Part shown: piece after piece, positions 23,345-34,117 of the stretch
Numbering within the stretch: the stretch's first letter is position 1
Layout: every line of letters begins with the position of its first letter
From: Tolypeutes matacus
Lineage: Eukaryota; Chordata; Mammalia; Cingulata; Chlamyphoridae
Reading direction: 5' to 3'
NCBI GenBank assembly: GCA_026826555.1
Contig: JAKSZT010053764.1
Span: forward strand, 35,794,079-35,858,078
DNA length: 64,000 nucleotides
Program-made: the position numbers and the translations under genes
Notes under the pieces: model-generated
Told to the model about the DNA's origin: nothing
Database searches by the model: none
The model's input: only the letters and a program-made list of their open reading frames with translations

Positions 23345-23640
23345 CTCAGTTCTGAGCATGTCACCCCGTCATTCGACACCCTTCATTGCCTCTTTGCAGA
23401 CAACAGTCCAAGCATGTATTTTTCTGTCCTCACATCTAAGGCCATTTAACAACAATAGAGTACCCACTTACGTTTCCATATCCATGTAGATGAGCTCCAC
23501 CCTGCGGTCACAATGGACTACTTGCTCTTCCCTCTGCTCTCCTGCCTCTTCTCTCTGCTAGTGTTGATTTCTCTGCTAGGAAAGCCTTCTTTCCTCCCTC
23601 TTACTCATTCTTTAAAGCCCATTAAAAATTAATAGACATG
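23345..23640 (+). repeat. L2 LINE, sense
   Basis: gagcatgtcaccccgtcatt, cacccttcattgcctctttg, ctcttccctctgctctcctg and aaagccttctttcctccctc follow the sense L2 3' region. Confidence 0.7.
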
Positions 23641-23889
23641 TAGCTTTACAGGTGAACAGGGCTGAAGGGTTTATAGAGAAACACAACAGGTCCTACCCCC
23701 ACCTCTCAACCCCAATTCTGCCTTTCCCTCCATTCTACTTCCCAGAGAAAATCACTTTAACCATTTCTATTTTAGTTCTTCTTGTGATTACTTTTATTTA
23801 TATAACTAATCTGCAAATACTGCTATTTAAAAAATAATTTTAAAATATTGCCTACTCACTTCTTCCTATGGTAGATAAAAATTGAAATC

Positions 23890-24150
23890 ACATCCCCACA
23901 TCCTATCTATCCTCTTGCGAATGTATCTTCAGTTAAATCTTGAACTTGGCATGAGAAGTGGTCCCTTTAGTGAAGTGTTTTCTGATACTGCTCTCTTCCC
24001 TGTATCTCATAGTACTTTGCCTCTCTCCTTTAGTGCCTGCTGTGCCCTACCCTGTATTACAAACATGCGATGACTGTATGCATGCGCCTCCCATCCCAAC
24101 TAAGTTGTAAGAGCCAGGGAAGTCTGTGTTTTGCTTTCTCTGCCTCCTCT
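23890..24150 (+). repeat. L2 LINE, sense
   Basis: gaagtgttttctgatactgc, tcatagtactttgcctctct and aactaagttgtaagagccag follow the sense L2 3' region. Possibly the distal part of the L2 at 23345. Confidence 0.65.
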
Positions 24151-24284
24151 GAGTAAATGTGGTGAGTTTAAAGATAAAGTCAAATATTTGGCCAGCCTTT
24201 GAAGCTTGGTGGTGTTACATCAGTACTAGGAATGAGTCTTCCCCTTGCAATGTGGTTTTCTAACGTTATTGTGGAAAATATTAT

Positions 24285-24445
24285 CCCTGGAGTCAGGAGC
24301 CTTGAGCCGGACCAGTCTTCCGGTGATTTCTTAGACCTTGTCAAGGCGCCTGAGGCTTTGCTCCCATTTCCTCATCTGTAAAATAACAACAATCCTATCC
24401 ATGGACAGGACTGTAGTGAGCATCTAATACAACAATATCTGTTAT
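24285..24445 (+). repeat. MIR SINE, sense
   Basis: cctggagtcaggagccttga, catttcctcatctgtaaaat and gactgtagtgagcatctaat occur in MIR order. Confidence 0.7.
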
Positions 24446-24469
24446 CAAATATAAGGTATTATGCTGATT

Positions 24470-25360
24470 TCTTGTATTTAAAGCAAAAAGGCAACTCGTT
24501 TTTCTGGTTACACTCAGAATTCTAAAGAACATTAAAAAACAACCTTTAAAATAGAAAATTTCATTCTTAGTTTATCCAAGGATTCTTTCTTCTAAGAATA
24601 GCCCAAGATTTTTTGGGGGTGGGGATGGGATGCACAGAAGAAATTTTGTTCACGTTCTCTGAAATTTGGAGCAAGAAGATCCAAACATTTAGTGCCGTTT
24701 ACCTATTCTTAATTGTTGATGAGAAATCAGCATGACTGCCAACCTTTCAGGCTTTGAAGGGATTTCAAGCTTTATCTTGATCTAATGGTTTAGGAAAACA
24801 ATCAACCAGAGGCACGTTTTCTAAGCCCTTGTCTGGGCCCTATCCATTAGAGAAGTGTGAGCTACTGTTCTATCGAAACTAATTAAACCTTAAATGTATA
24901 ACCAACTCTCAATTACTAAGGTTAATGGGACTACATGCATACATAATTATATCTTACATTTATACAGTGCTTTTAACTTCTTCAAAGCACTCTTCACTGT
25001 ACTGAATACATAAAACAGATGGATTTTTTTGAAACCCACAAATAAGGTGAAAAAGAAATCTTGGAATCAATAATTTCAACTTTGTACCTTTCCAAAGCTA
25101 TCAGAGCTAGTAAAACTGGCTAATAGGACTTTCATTGCCCTATTTTCTACCTAACTCCTCTCAACTAAAGTGAGAAATGACCGAAAGTTCTGGAGCAAGA
25201 AGAAAAAGAAGCCAAGGGCCTAAACCATACACAAACTAGATCATTAGCGCCAGAGTAATTAAGAATAATTGACTGTCTGTGTGACTATATCCAGAAAGTC
25301 TAGAAAGAGATGAAAAGGTATATGAAAGGAGGTGTGAGTAACAGACTGTGTTTACTGGGC
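24470..25360. other. Unassigned, AT-rich
   Basis: No gene or confident repeat was recognised. The part at 24840-24960 contains several TAAT-type words (aactaattaaacc, caattactaagg) and could be conserved non-coding DNA; this is only suggestive. Confidence 0.4.
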
Positions 25361-25369
25361 TATTGTCAT

Positions 25370-25720
25370 TGTCATTCACATAGCTAGCACTATTGAGCAC
25401 CTATTGTGTGCCAAGCATTGTTCTCAGCAAAGAGGATACAGCAGTGAGAAACTCAGGCAAAGCCACTGCTGTTACAGAAACAACCTTCTTGAATGGTGAG
25501 GACAGGCAGTTGACAAAAATACAAATATGATAATTTCAGGTAGCTAAGCTCTGCGCCGCCCATTAAAACACGGGGACGTGATAGTGCTTTGGGGAGGGAA
25601 TGCTGTTTTAGATAGGGTAAGCAGGGAAGGCCTCTCTGAGGAGGTGATATATGAACTGCATCCTGCAAGAGGAGAAGGACATCACCCTAGGAAGGTCTGC
25701 CAATCAGGATAATGGAAAGA
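25370..25720 (-). repeat. L2-type LINE, antisense
   Basis: attgagcacctattgtgtgc, gaggatacagcagtgagaaa, gggaaggcctctctgaggag and aactgcatcctgcaagagga are antisense L2/CR1 LINE phrases in the right order. Confidence 0.78.
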
Positions 25721-25844
25721 ATGAACTCACCACATATGCTGGAGGGAGGGACAGAGGTCAAAGCCGCTCCCAGTTCTGTGATTATTCATTTTGTGTCCTT
25801 TCATAGATATTCCTAAACCTTCCGTAGGACTCCTGATTTATTGC

Positions 25845-25985
25845 CTCTGAAATGCAGGCTGCTAATACTGATTACCTGGACAGGGGTGCTCTGAGGAATA
25901 ATGGGTAAACAATTGTGAGGAGCTATATAAATGCTAAATAATGATCACAGTAATAACCTTTTATTAAAGCCAGCACAGTGATAGG
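25845..25985 (+). repeat. Possible MIR fragment
   Basis: ggtgctctgaggaataatgg followed by gagctatataaatgctaaat resembles the 3' half of a MIR-family SINE. Weak. Confidence 0.4.
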
Positions 25986-26213
25986 CAGCTCACACTCGGA
26001 TGCCCTGGCAAATGTGGAATCGATACAGCTGCTCCCTGCACACACCAGCACCATCCTTTAAAATAGAAAAAATAAATGAGCCGATGATCATGATATTCAA
26101 AGTGGTTAGTGATCAAATAACTGTCTTGAGAGAAAGCTGGTGTGTGAAGTGTGAAATGAAAGCAGCAAGATTCTGGCCCATTGCAGCAGTGAGCAGGTAA
26201 AGAGTACCTGGTA

Positions 26214-26396
26214 CGGGAAGCGGCTGTGGCTCAATCAGTAGGGCTCCCGTTTACCATATGGGAGGCCCCGGGTTCGGTTCCCGGGGCCTCCTGGTGAAGG
26301 CAAGCCCGCGCGCACGGCGTGGTTAGCTGACCCAGCAAGCACAAGCAGCAAGGGGGAGATAAATGAATAAATAAATAAAATCTTTAAAAAAAAAAA
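26214..26396 (+). mobile_element. Young tRNA-Ala-like SINE
   Basis: Nearly the same as the copy at 6247: gggaagcggctgtggctcaa, the B-box stem ccgggttcggttcccggggc, the body near 26310-26345 and the A-rich tail ending in poly-A. It is flanked by an exact 15-bp direct repeat, aaagagtacctggta (26199-26213 and 26397-26411). Intact internal promoter boxes and a perfect duplication point to recent mobility. A 148-residue ORF through it on the minus strand is an artefact. Confidence 0.96.
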
Positions 26397-26411
26397 AAAG
26401 AGTACCTGGTA

Positions 26412-27300
26412 AATGCAATTGGATAGGTGCTGGTGCCGCCTGCTACAGGGGGGTAATTCTAACCTCATCAGGAGGAGGTGCTGCAACCACCAAAAGCACT
26501 GGCAAGAGGAAAGTGGGAAGAGAAAGTGCTGGCTCAGCAGCATCTCTTGCCAGTAGCCCCATCTGGCCTTCTTGGCCCTGGTAAACCTCCTCTGGGGGGA
26601 GGACTGAGAAGCCAGTATCAAGGGGCCCTTCCTTGGAAGGACACCAAGGGAAGTGGAGAGGGAGGGGGAAGGAGTGAGCATTTTTTTTTTGTCCTTTCTC
26701 TAAGGATACCTGGCGAGAGTTTAGTTGTCTCCATACCTGCCCACACAGTTAGGGATATGAATCCATCCCGCTGGCTGCTTCTCTTCCTTCCCCCAAGGCC
26801 TCTTCCCAAAATATAGCATACCACCGTGAAAAAGGAATTCTTTTTTCAGGGTCCTACCATCTCTCTGATGTAAACGAGCCTGAGCCTGAACAGCCTCCTC
26901 TACCCCCACCCGGACGCCGGTGATCGTGCTCTGCGGCTATACAGACACACAGACACATGCAGCCAACTCCTTTGTTAAGCCCCGGCTCAGCTAACACACA
27001 AGTGCTTGTAGACAGTAGACCATAGAGCAGACTTTTGAAAATTATTATTTTTTCTCTAAAAAGCAGAAAGGAGGAGGAGAGAATAAAAAACAAAAAACAT
27101 GCACATTTATCAGCATTTGCCGGCATCTTCTGTGGTACTCAGATTAAATACTTGTTTTATAGCTGATCCCTAACACTGGACAGTTTACTCCATAGTGATT
27201 AGCCAAGTCATCATTTTCCCACCGTGGGACAGATGGGGGCAAGATGATCTTGGAGGGGCTTAGAGCCCCCAGTACATACTTCACTTTTTGAGGCTTGACT
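26412..27300. other. Unassigned sequence
   Basis: No gene or confident repeat was recognised. Overlapping minus-strand ORFs at 26618-27126 have proline/glycine bias from base composition and no domain. Confidence 0.35.
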
Positions 27301-27329
27301 AAAAAATAGGAAAGTTAAAGAGGCGGGGC

Positions 27330-27535
27330 AGTGTGGGGAGGGGAATGGGGAGTTGTTGACTAATAGGGTAAAGAGTTTCTATTTGGGGTGATGAAAAAGT
27401 TTTGGTAATGGATGACGGTGATGAGAGCACACATTGTAAAATGTAATTGATGCCCCTGAATTTGTACACTTAAAAATGGTTAAAAGGGCATGTTTTATGT
27501 TATGTATATGTTATCACAATGAAAAAATAACGGCA
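27330..27535 (+). repeat. Old L1 3' end, sense
   Basis: ggggtgatgaaaaagttttg, gcacacattgtaaaatgtaa, tgtacacttaaaaatggtta and tatgttatcacaatgaaaaa are typical of the sense 3' UTR of old mammalian L1. Confidence 0.8.
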
Positions 27536-27540
27536 AAATA

Positions 27541-28907
27541 ATCTTAGTCTTTAGGAAATTATGGTTTAAATCAGAACAGCGGGTGAGGAGGGAGCAGAGA
27601 GGATCAAGATCCTCAGAAAAAATCCAATTGATTATAATCAAATGGGATAATTTAAAAATGTTAAATACCCTGGGAAATTGTATTTAAAGTAGTTTGGGCT
27701 AGCATGCTACATGGGATATAGTAAGTGCTCAGTAAATTTACCACTGGTAAGTAAGTTATGGCATTAATTTCCTTCTGCAAGTGTCTGAGGTGGCTTGTAC
27801 TTGACTTCATTTGTTTAAATATACTTTTTGTTCAAGTGTTTTGTTTCCCAAAATAGTCAATGGAGGCATTGGGTAAAAATTGTCTGCCAGAGATGTGGTC
27901 ATCTTTATGGCCAAATCAGTGTGAGCTATATTGGCTTATTAGCAGGGATGCCTATATGCCTTCCAAATGATTTTTGGTAAGCATTTTTAATGGACTTGCA
28001 CTGTCAAGATGGGAGGGGAAATTATAAGGAGAGAAAGTACCTGCTAAGATCCTGCGCTTGTAAATTAAGTTAATTCATACCCAACAAAAGCCAGTATCAA
28101 CCCCCAAGGAATGGTTCCCAGCCACTGTCTTGGGCTCCTTATTTCATCTTGTTTTTACAGAAATAGATGTTCCTGACTTGACGCTTAATGTTCTTGACTC
28201 CTCTTCCCTCCAGCTTCCAGCTCTGTGTTCACTCCTTAGGACTTGATGACTAATTTCGGCTTTCCTGCTTTTAACTTTCTAACTTTTCACTTTGAAAAGG
28301 CAATATGTTTACTTTCTGGCTTTTCCTGCTTCTGGCTGCTCAGAAGTTTTGACCTTATATAGCCAAGTTTTGATCCCAGGACCCTAAGCTGGTTTTGACC
28401 TGCCTTGGTTGACTTTGACCTATCTCAGTGGCATCAGTGCTGGGCTTGACCACCACCACCCCCAGATGGAGGATGGGGCAAGGGAGAGAATCAAGCAAAG
28501 AGACAGGAAAAATGTCTGGCTCAACTTAAACTGCACAGGGAACTGGGATCTTGCTGGTTGAACTGGGACCTTGCTGCTTTTTTGTTCCCTCCTGTCTTTG
28601 ACTCTTTCTATTTCAATTTTTTTTTTATCTCTACCTTCTAACTATTCAGTCCTCTTCTAACTATTTTTAAGACTAAATGGGAGTGAGAGTCAATGATATT
28701 CATTAGCTAAAATAAGTTTGATAGCTAAGAGAAACTGCTAAACCTGTAGTGTCTTTATAGCACTTATCAAATGCCATTTAACCATATTAGCTAGCAAACT
28801 GCTCTGAAATGCTATGGAGTCAGTTGGTAAGGCAATAAATATCTGTCAGATGAATAAATGAATGAATACCAATTCCTCAATGCATGCTATTTGTGAAATA
28901 ATGTATC
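27541..28907. other. Unassigned sequence
   Basis: No gene or confident repeat was recognised in about 1.35 kb. At 28350-28450 there are repeated tgacct-type words. Confidence 0.4.
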
Positions 28908-28917
28908 AGGTACTTTA

Positions 28918-29269
28918 TTATTATTTTTTGCTCAATGTCTACTCGTTGTTTTTGCTCGATGTCTGCTCATTGTCTGCTCATTGATTGTTTTTTTTTTTTT
29001 TTTAAGATTTTATTTATTTGTTCATTTATCCCCCCCTTGCTGCTTGTGCTCGCTGGGTCAGCTAACCACGCCGCGCGGGCGGGCTTGCCTTCATCAGGAG
29101 GCCCCGGGAACCGAACCCGGGGCCTCCCATATGGTAAACGGGAGCCCTACTGATTGAGCCACAGCCGCTTCCCTGATTGTTTGTCTTCTTTAGGAGGCAC
29201 CAGGAACCGAACCTGAAACCTCCCATGTGGGAGGCAGGCACTCAACTGCTTGAGCCACATATGCTTCTG
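28918..29269 (-). mobile_element. tRNA-like SINE split by a younger SINE
   Basis: The outer parts (28918-28990 and 29183-29269) form one antisense tRNA-like SINE: a tgctcattgtctgctcattg body, then ggaaccgaacctgaaacctc, ending at ttgagccacatatgcttc. They are flanked by the exact 10-bp repeat aggtacttta (28908-28917 and 29270-29279). The inner element has its own duplication. Confidence 0.9.
28991..29173 (-). mobile_element. Young tRNA-Ala-like SINE, nested
   Basis: Antisense copy of the family at 6.2 and 26.2 kb: poly-T, aagattttatttatttgttc, a ccgggaaccgaacccggggc stem-loop and the end gagccacagccgcttccc. The direct repeat tgattgttt (28982-28990 and 29174-29182) lies inside the older SINE, which fixes the order of events. 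Confidence 0.94.
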
Positions 29270-29784
29270 AGGTACTTTAAATAATACAAAATGTAAGATT
29301 TGATCTTTGGATTAAGAAGTACATTTTCTCATACCCATTCACAAAAACACTTAAAAAAATATATCACAGAGGGCCAGGCAAGGTTCACTATTTCTTCTGG
29401 AAAGCAGGAAGTCATCTTTAGTACACAACCAGCTTCGTTTTGGCAGAATGGAACGTGAGCAAAGCATTGATTCTAGCAGTAACAGAGACCTGTGAGCTAA
29501 CACACTATGGAAATTGAATACATTATTACCGTCAGTAGATTTTCTGCATAACATCTTCATAAACATCAAAATGCATTAAAGTTAAGTGAGTAGTATCAAG
29601 TGAATACCTATGGAAACATCACATATCTCAAGTAACACAACTTGGACGTGTCTCCAGAAGCCTCCTTTCCCCTGTCTGTTATAATAATCTTTTACTTGCT
29701 TTTCTTTATAATTTCACTGTCTTTATTGTCACCCCTAAATAAAATTTAGTGTTACCCAGTTTTGAACTCAAAATAGATTCTTTT

Positions 29785-29930
29785 TAAACCTCTACAATAT
29801 GATCGTAATAGGAAAAACTGTGCATATGTAGGTGGACGGTATATATGGGAATTTTGTACTTTCTGCATGATTTATCTATAAACCTACAAGTGCTCTAAAA
29901 GACAAATGAATAAACAAGATAAGGCAGTGT
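29785..29930 (+). repeat. L1 3' end, sense
   Basis: atatatgggaattttgtact, ttctgcatgatttatctata and aacctacaagtgctctaaaa match the extreme 3' end of mammalian L1 in sense orientation. Confidence 0.75.
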
Positions 29931-29988
29931 TTCCACAAAAAAGAAATGAAAAATACTTGTGTGCACATTCAAAATTGGATATTTAAAA

Positions 29989-30116
29989 AGTGTTTTTTTT
30001 TTTTTTTTTTAATTTTTTTATTATGGGTAAAAATCAAAATTCTCACAATACATACAAACATTTGTAAAATGATATATAAATATATATGCATATATGTGTA
30101 TTTGCTTACAAAAATG

Positions 30117-30153
<37 letters not shown>

Positions 30154-30378
30154 TTTTAAGAGGTGCTTAGATTACCCAAAATATTACACGGAACCCACTG
30201 GGATTCCCATGTTGCCCACCCCCCACACCTCCCACCACATCCCACACAAACATCTCCCACAGCGTGGCCCACCAACCCCAATGAACCTACACATCCTGGA
30301 GCCTTGCCACCAACCATAGACCACAGTTCACACTGTAGACCACACTCTCTCCCACTCAGTTCTGAGCGGTGTGTGCTG
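29989..30378 (-). mobile_element. L1 3' UTR insertion, antisense
   Basis: Poly-T, then antisense text (tattatgggtaaaaatcaaa, an AT dinucleotide run, agaggtgcttagattaccca, ggaacccactgggattccca), ending near gagcggtgtgtgctg. The short repeat atttaaaa (29981-29988 and 30379-30386) is a plausible duplication. The same 3' UTR, including the AT run, recurs at 52.1 kb, so the two share a source lineage. Confidence 0.8.
30119..30158 (+). repeat. (TA)n tract inside L1 3' UTR
   Basis: An AT-dinucleotide run occupies the same place as the run at 52180-52213 in the related copy, so it was probably present in the source element. Confidence 0.85.
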
Positions 30379-30419
30379 ATTTAAAATGGCCTACATCCAT
30401 TGAAATAAGAGATATATAT

Positions 30420-31435
30420 ATATATAAAACAATTTCTCTGTTGGTTACCCAGAAATTTACTCTTTAGTCTATTTTTATGTTTGCTGCCTGCCAGTTATCC
30501 TGCTCTTTAACACTTCAAAGGTACCCTCCCCAAATGCATTCTTGAATTCAATGAAACTTTGAAGGGTACTGAGCTCACCATGAGGAAATAGATGTTGACA
30601 TTCCATGATCATCACTGTAATTATTCTTAATTTGTACTTTGCTTCAAAAAGTCTCTTCTCCTGCCTCCTAAAGTCTGTACTTTCAAAATTGTATCTACAG
30701 CTTTAATTAAACCTGACAATAAACTCTTACCACAAAATCTGTTTGATCATGGATCACACCCAGTATACATAATGAGACATCTTTACCTTCACATATTCTT
30801 TTTTTTTTTTTTAATCTCATTTGTATTGGGCTCCTAAATAGTTACAATATTAGTAATGGTCTTAACTGCTCTTGTAATTATTATAAATCAAACTTGTGGG
30901 GTTGAATGATCTACCGAACTGGGGTGAAATGATACTTTACTGTATTCTGAACAAGTCTAGAGAGTAAAAATGAATGGATTTGGGGCAATCTGATCTCCAT
31001 AGAGAGTCAGATCAGATGGGGTAGTGTGAAAAAGTCACGTCAAGTCCAGAATAACCCTGTTAATCACATATCTTCCAATTTAATCAGCTAATATTGGTTT
31101 CCATGAAGAGTCTTCTTATAGGTCCTTCTGAGATAGGATTTGGGAAGGCAGAGAGGATCGGGGAAAGCACCTAGTCATGGGATAGTTAAAACAAAGGACT
31201 GAAGGCTGTATTCCTAAGAAGGTACCAAGACCATAAGTGCTATCATTCTCAAGCTCACACCGCTTTGTAAAACAGAACGTGCTTGCAGTTATTCATTGTT
31301 TTCCTTGGTTCGGATTTCATGCTGTTTTAAAAGGTAGGATCCACTATCTTTTTTCCTGTGGATTTGGATACAGTGAGTAGATCACTCTAGTGGAATCAAT
31401 AGGTTCATGTAAGGGAGTCTTGGGTAATGAGAGGC
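30420..31435. other. Unassigned sequence
   Basis: No gene or confident repeat was recognised. Confidence 0.35.
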
Positions 31436-31439
31436 AAGG

Positions 31440-31700
31440 AAAGTTAGGTCAGATGGTAAAAATCCTTACAATGCTCATATTGGACTTTATCCTTCAGAAG
31501 TCAGTGAATTTTTAAAATTGGGGGCACCATGAGGAAAACAGTGCTTTTGACGGTTTCTAAGGGGGGAAAAGACTCTCGGCAGGGATACTAGATAAAAAGA
31601 TATAGTAATAATTCAGATATTAGGAAATAAGGTTGGACTAGGCTGGTGGTGGTGGCAATAGAATGGAAAGAAGCCGGTGGATGCAGTATACATTATAAGG
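31440..31700 (-). repeat. L2-type LINE fragment, antisense
   Basis: tcatattggactttatcctt, aaaaagatatagtaataatt and gactaggctggtggtggtgg resemble the antisense reverse-transcriptase part of L2/CR1. Diverged. Confidence 0.55.
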
Positions 31701-31704
31701 GAGA

Positions 31705-32195
31705 AATTGGCTTCTTTCCCTTTCTCTTTTCAGGCACTTGGGTTTAATGCTATTTAGCCTTCTTGATTTATTTCCCCTCCCATTTATGCTTCCTTTATCC
31801 CTTGAGAAACCACTTTTTCTCTTTATTTTTTTTCACTCTCCTTCCTTTGCATGCATTTTTAAAAGTTCTCTTATTACCTTCCTATATAGGATGATGACTG
31901 AATCAGTCAGGCAGGCGCCAAATAGGAGATGTGGGTGGAAATGCATTGATTTATGAGCTAATTAGAATATGTTTTTCTGTTTTATTTTTAGTTAGAAAGA
32001 AGAAAAGAAATGAGAAGAAAGGTGATGAGGAAAAAAAGAGGAGAATGGAAAAGGGAGAGACAGACTTTCATTTATTCATTTATTCAAGAAATGTTTACTT
32101 AGTTTCCAGAGAGAGGCAAAGAAAACATGATACAGTAAAACAACATTTTAAATTGTAATTTTATTATGTTTCTCCCCTTCTAACTCAGTTGGGAA
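31705..32195. other. Unassigned sequence
   Basis: No gene or confident repeat was recognised. A purine-rich block (about 31990-32060) encodes a lysine-rich ORF by composition only. Confidence 0.4.
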
Positions 32196-32995
32196 AATAT
32201 AGATGCCAGTGTGGGACACAAAAGATTAAGACGTGATGGGTAGCCTCCTTCCCTCCCTCTACATGCATATTGTTGCTCATATCAAAAGATGGAGTCTACT
32301 CCCTACTCCTTGAAACTTGACGGGCTCAACCAATAGAATGCTGTGGAAGGGACTTCTGGAACTTCTGAGGCTAGAAGCATGGGTCTTTGGGAACATTTAC
32401 TCTTGAGACAGTCCCTTTTGGAACCCAGCCATCAGGTTGTGGGAAGCTCAAGTTACATATGTTACATATATATAGACACTCCAGTTGGCAGCCTCAGATA
32501 AGCTTTTGGCCAACAGCCAGCATCACCTGCCAGCCATGTGAATAAGCCATCTTCGATGTCCAGCCCAAGTGAGCCTTCAGATGACTACAGTGCCTGCTGA
32601 TATCTGACTGTACTTCATGGGAGACCCCAAGCAAGAACTGCCCCGTCAATCTCAGCCAATCCGCAGGAAAATAAGAAATAAGAATAAACTACAGTCATAC
32701 CTTGGTACTCGAATGTTTTGAAATTCATCAAATTTGGTAGTGGACCCATTTGACATGAAAATTTTGTCCCGGTATTCGTTGTTTGTTTGGTACTCGACGT
32801 GCAAGCTAGAACTTGTCAGTGTCGGTTGCCTCATGACTCACTGCCCTTTTCAGCCAAAACAAAGGGTCATGCATTAGTCACGCAGTAGCTCTTGCCCTGT
32901 GCACATCCCATTGAGATCTTATCTATGCTTCTGTGGTCATTTTGTGTATTTTTGTGTGTTTTTTTTTTTTTTTCCTCATCGTGGTCCTAAGAAAA

Positions 32996-33046
32996 TGAGC
33001 AGTGATAGTGCTGAGCAGAAAAGAAAATTACTTTGCACCACCATTG

Positions 33047-33086
<40 letters not shown>

Positions 33087-34117
33087 NNNNNNNNNNNNNN
33101 NNNNNNNNNNNNNNNNNNNNNNNNNNNNNNNNNNNNNNNNNNNNNNNNNNNNNNNNNNNNNNNNNNNNNNNNNNNNNNNNNNNNNNAAAAAAAAAAAAAA
33201 AAAAAAAAAAAAAATAATAATAATGGGTAAATATGAGAACAGTATTCACATTACTACTAATAATTCTAGGCATAATACGGTATGCCTAGAATAACGGTCT
33301 CCACCATCATTAAGAATAAAGAAGCAATAAAAAAGGCTGATGTTATGAAAAGAGTTAAAGCAGTAACAAAGCAGCATTCCCAAACATTTGAGGAAGTTGA
33401 AAAGCTGTTATTAATTTGGATAAATGAGAAGCAGTTAGCAGGCGACAGTGTATCGGAAGCCATGATATGTGAAAAAGTGAAAGTGTTGCATGCCGATCTT
33501 TTGAAAAACAAACCAGAAACGAGGGACGAGAGTGCTAAGGTTTTTAAGGCCAGCCACGGCTGGTTTGCTAATTTTAAAAAGAGGAATGGCATGAATTTGG
33601 CATGGAATAATTTGTGGACAGGAGCTGTGACTCAGAGAAACTTTGAAGGGTTTGAGGCTGCCCCCAAGCCTGCAGGTACAGAGGGTATGTTGTGCAGGAT
33701 ATTAAATCTTTGGGCCAATCCATGGGTCTGGAGGTCGATGCTGCTGATGTTGAGGAGTTAGTGGAGGAACATCGTGAAGAGCTCAGCACTGAGGAGCTGC
33801 AGGAACTACAGAAGGAGCAGCCACAAGAGGTGGCTGAAGAGGAGATAAGGGAGGATGTTCCCAGTTTCCTGATTAAAGAAATGTGTGCAAAATGGGCAGA
33901 AGTTCAAAACTTTGTGGAGAAGTACCATCCAGACAAAGATCCGACAAGCAGAAATGTGTGTTTATTGAATGGCCAAACAATTCCAAACTTTCAAGGAATT
34001 CTGAAAAGAAGACAGAAGCAGTCCTCATTGGATAAGTTTTTAGTGAGGGTGACAATGAGTGTGTCACAGCCTGTGGTGCAAGCTGAAAAAAAGGCTGAAA
34101 AGAGAAAGAGCACCTGA
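32996..34117 (+). pseudogene. Internally deleted Tigger-like transposase
   Basis: The start at 32996 gives MSSDSAEQKRKLL, a Tigger-like N-terminus, which then runs into poly-Lys at the gap. At 33282-33600 the reading resumes with MPRITVSTIIKNK, the end of the first CENP-B-type HTH, then a second HTH of Tc5 type (EEVEKLLLIWINEKQ...HADLL...HGWFANFKKRNGM). Instead of the DDE catalytic domain the frame passes directly to an acidic C-terminal region. The frame changes near 33680; 33692-34117 encodes DIKSLGQSMGLEVDAADVEE, an acidic stretch, and FVEKYHPDKDPTSRN. QSSLDKFL near the end (34019-34042) resembles a degenerate PCNA-binding box. It cannot make an active transposase. Confidence 0.88.
33050..33214. 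other. 100-N assembly gap inside poly-A
   Basis: Exactly 100 Ns (33087-33186) are flanked by at least 35 A on the left and about 27 A on the right, then (AAT)n. A round 100 usually marks a gap of unknown size. The run lies in the transposase N-terminal region and may hide an unassembled retroposon tail or a collapsed homopolymer. ORFs spanning it are artefacts. Confidence 0.97.

Noticed and set aside
26235..26681. 148-residue minus-strand ORF
   Set aside because: Its C-terminal third is antisense SINE sequence; the same translated phrase recurs in the SINE at 29.0 kb. The rest has no domain.
32899..33294. 131-residue ORF spanning the gap with poly-Lys and X residues
   Set aside because: It reads through a 100-N placeholder and poly-A. 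The lysines and unknown residues are assembly artefacts; only the first 19 residues reflect the transposase remnant.
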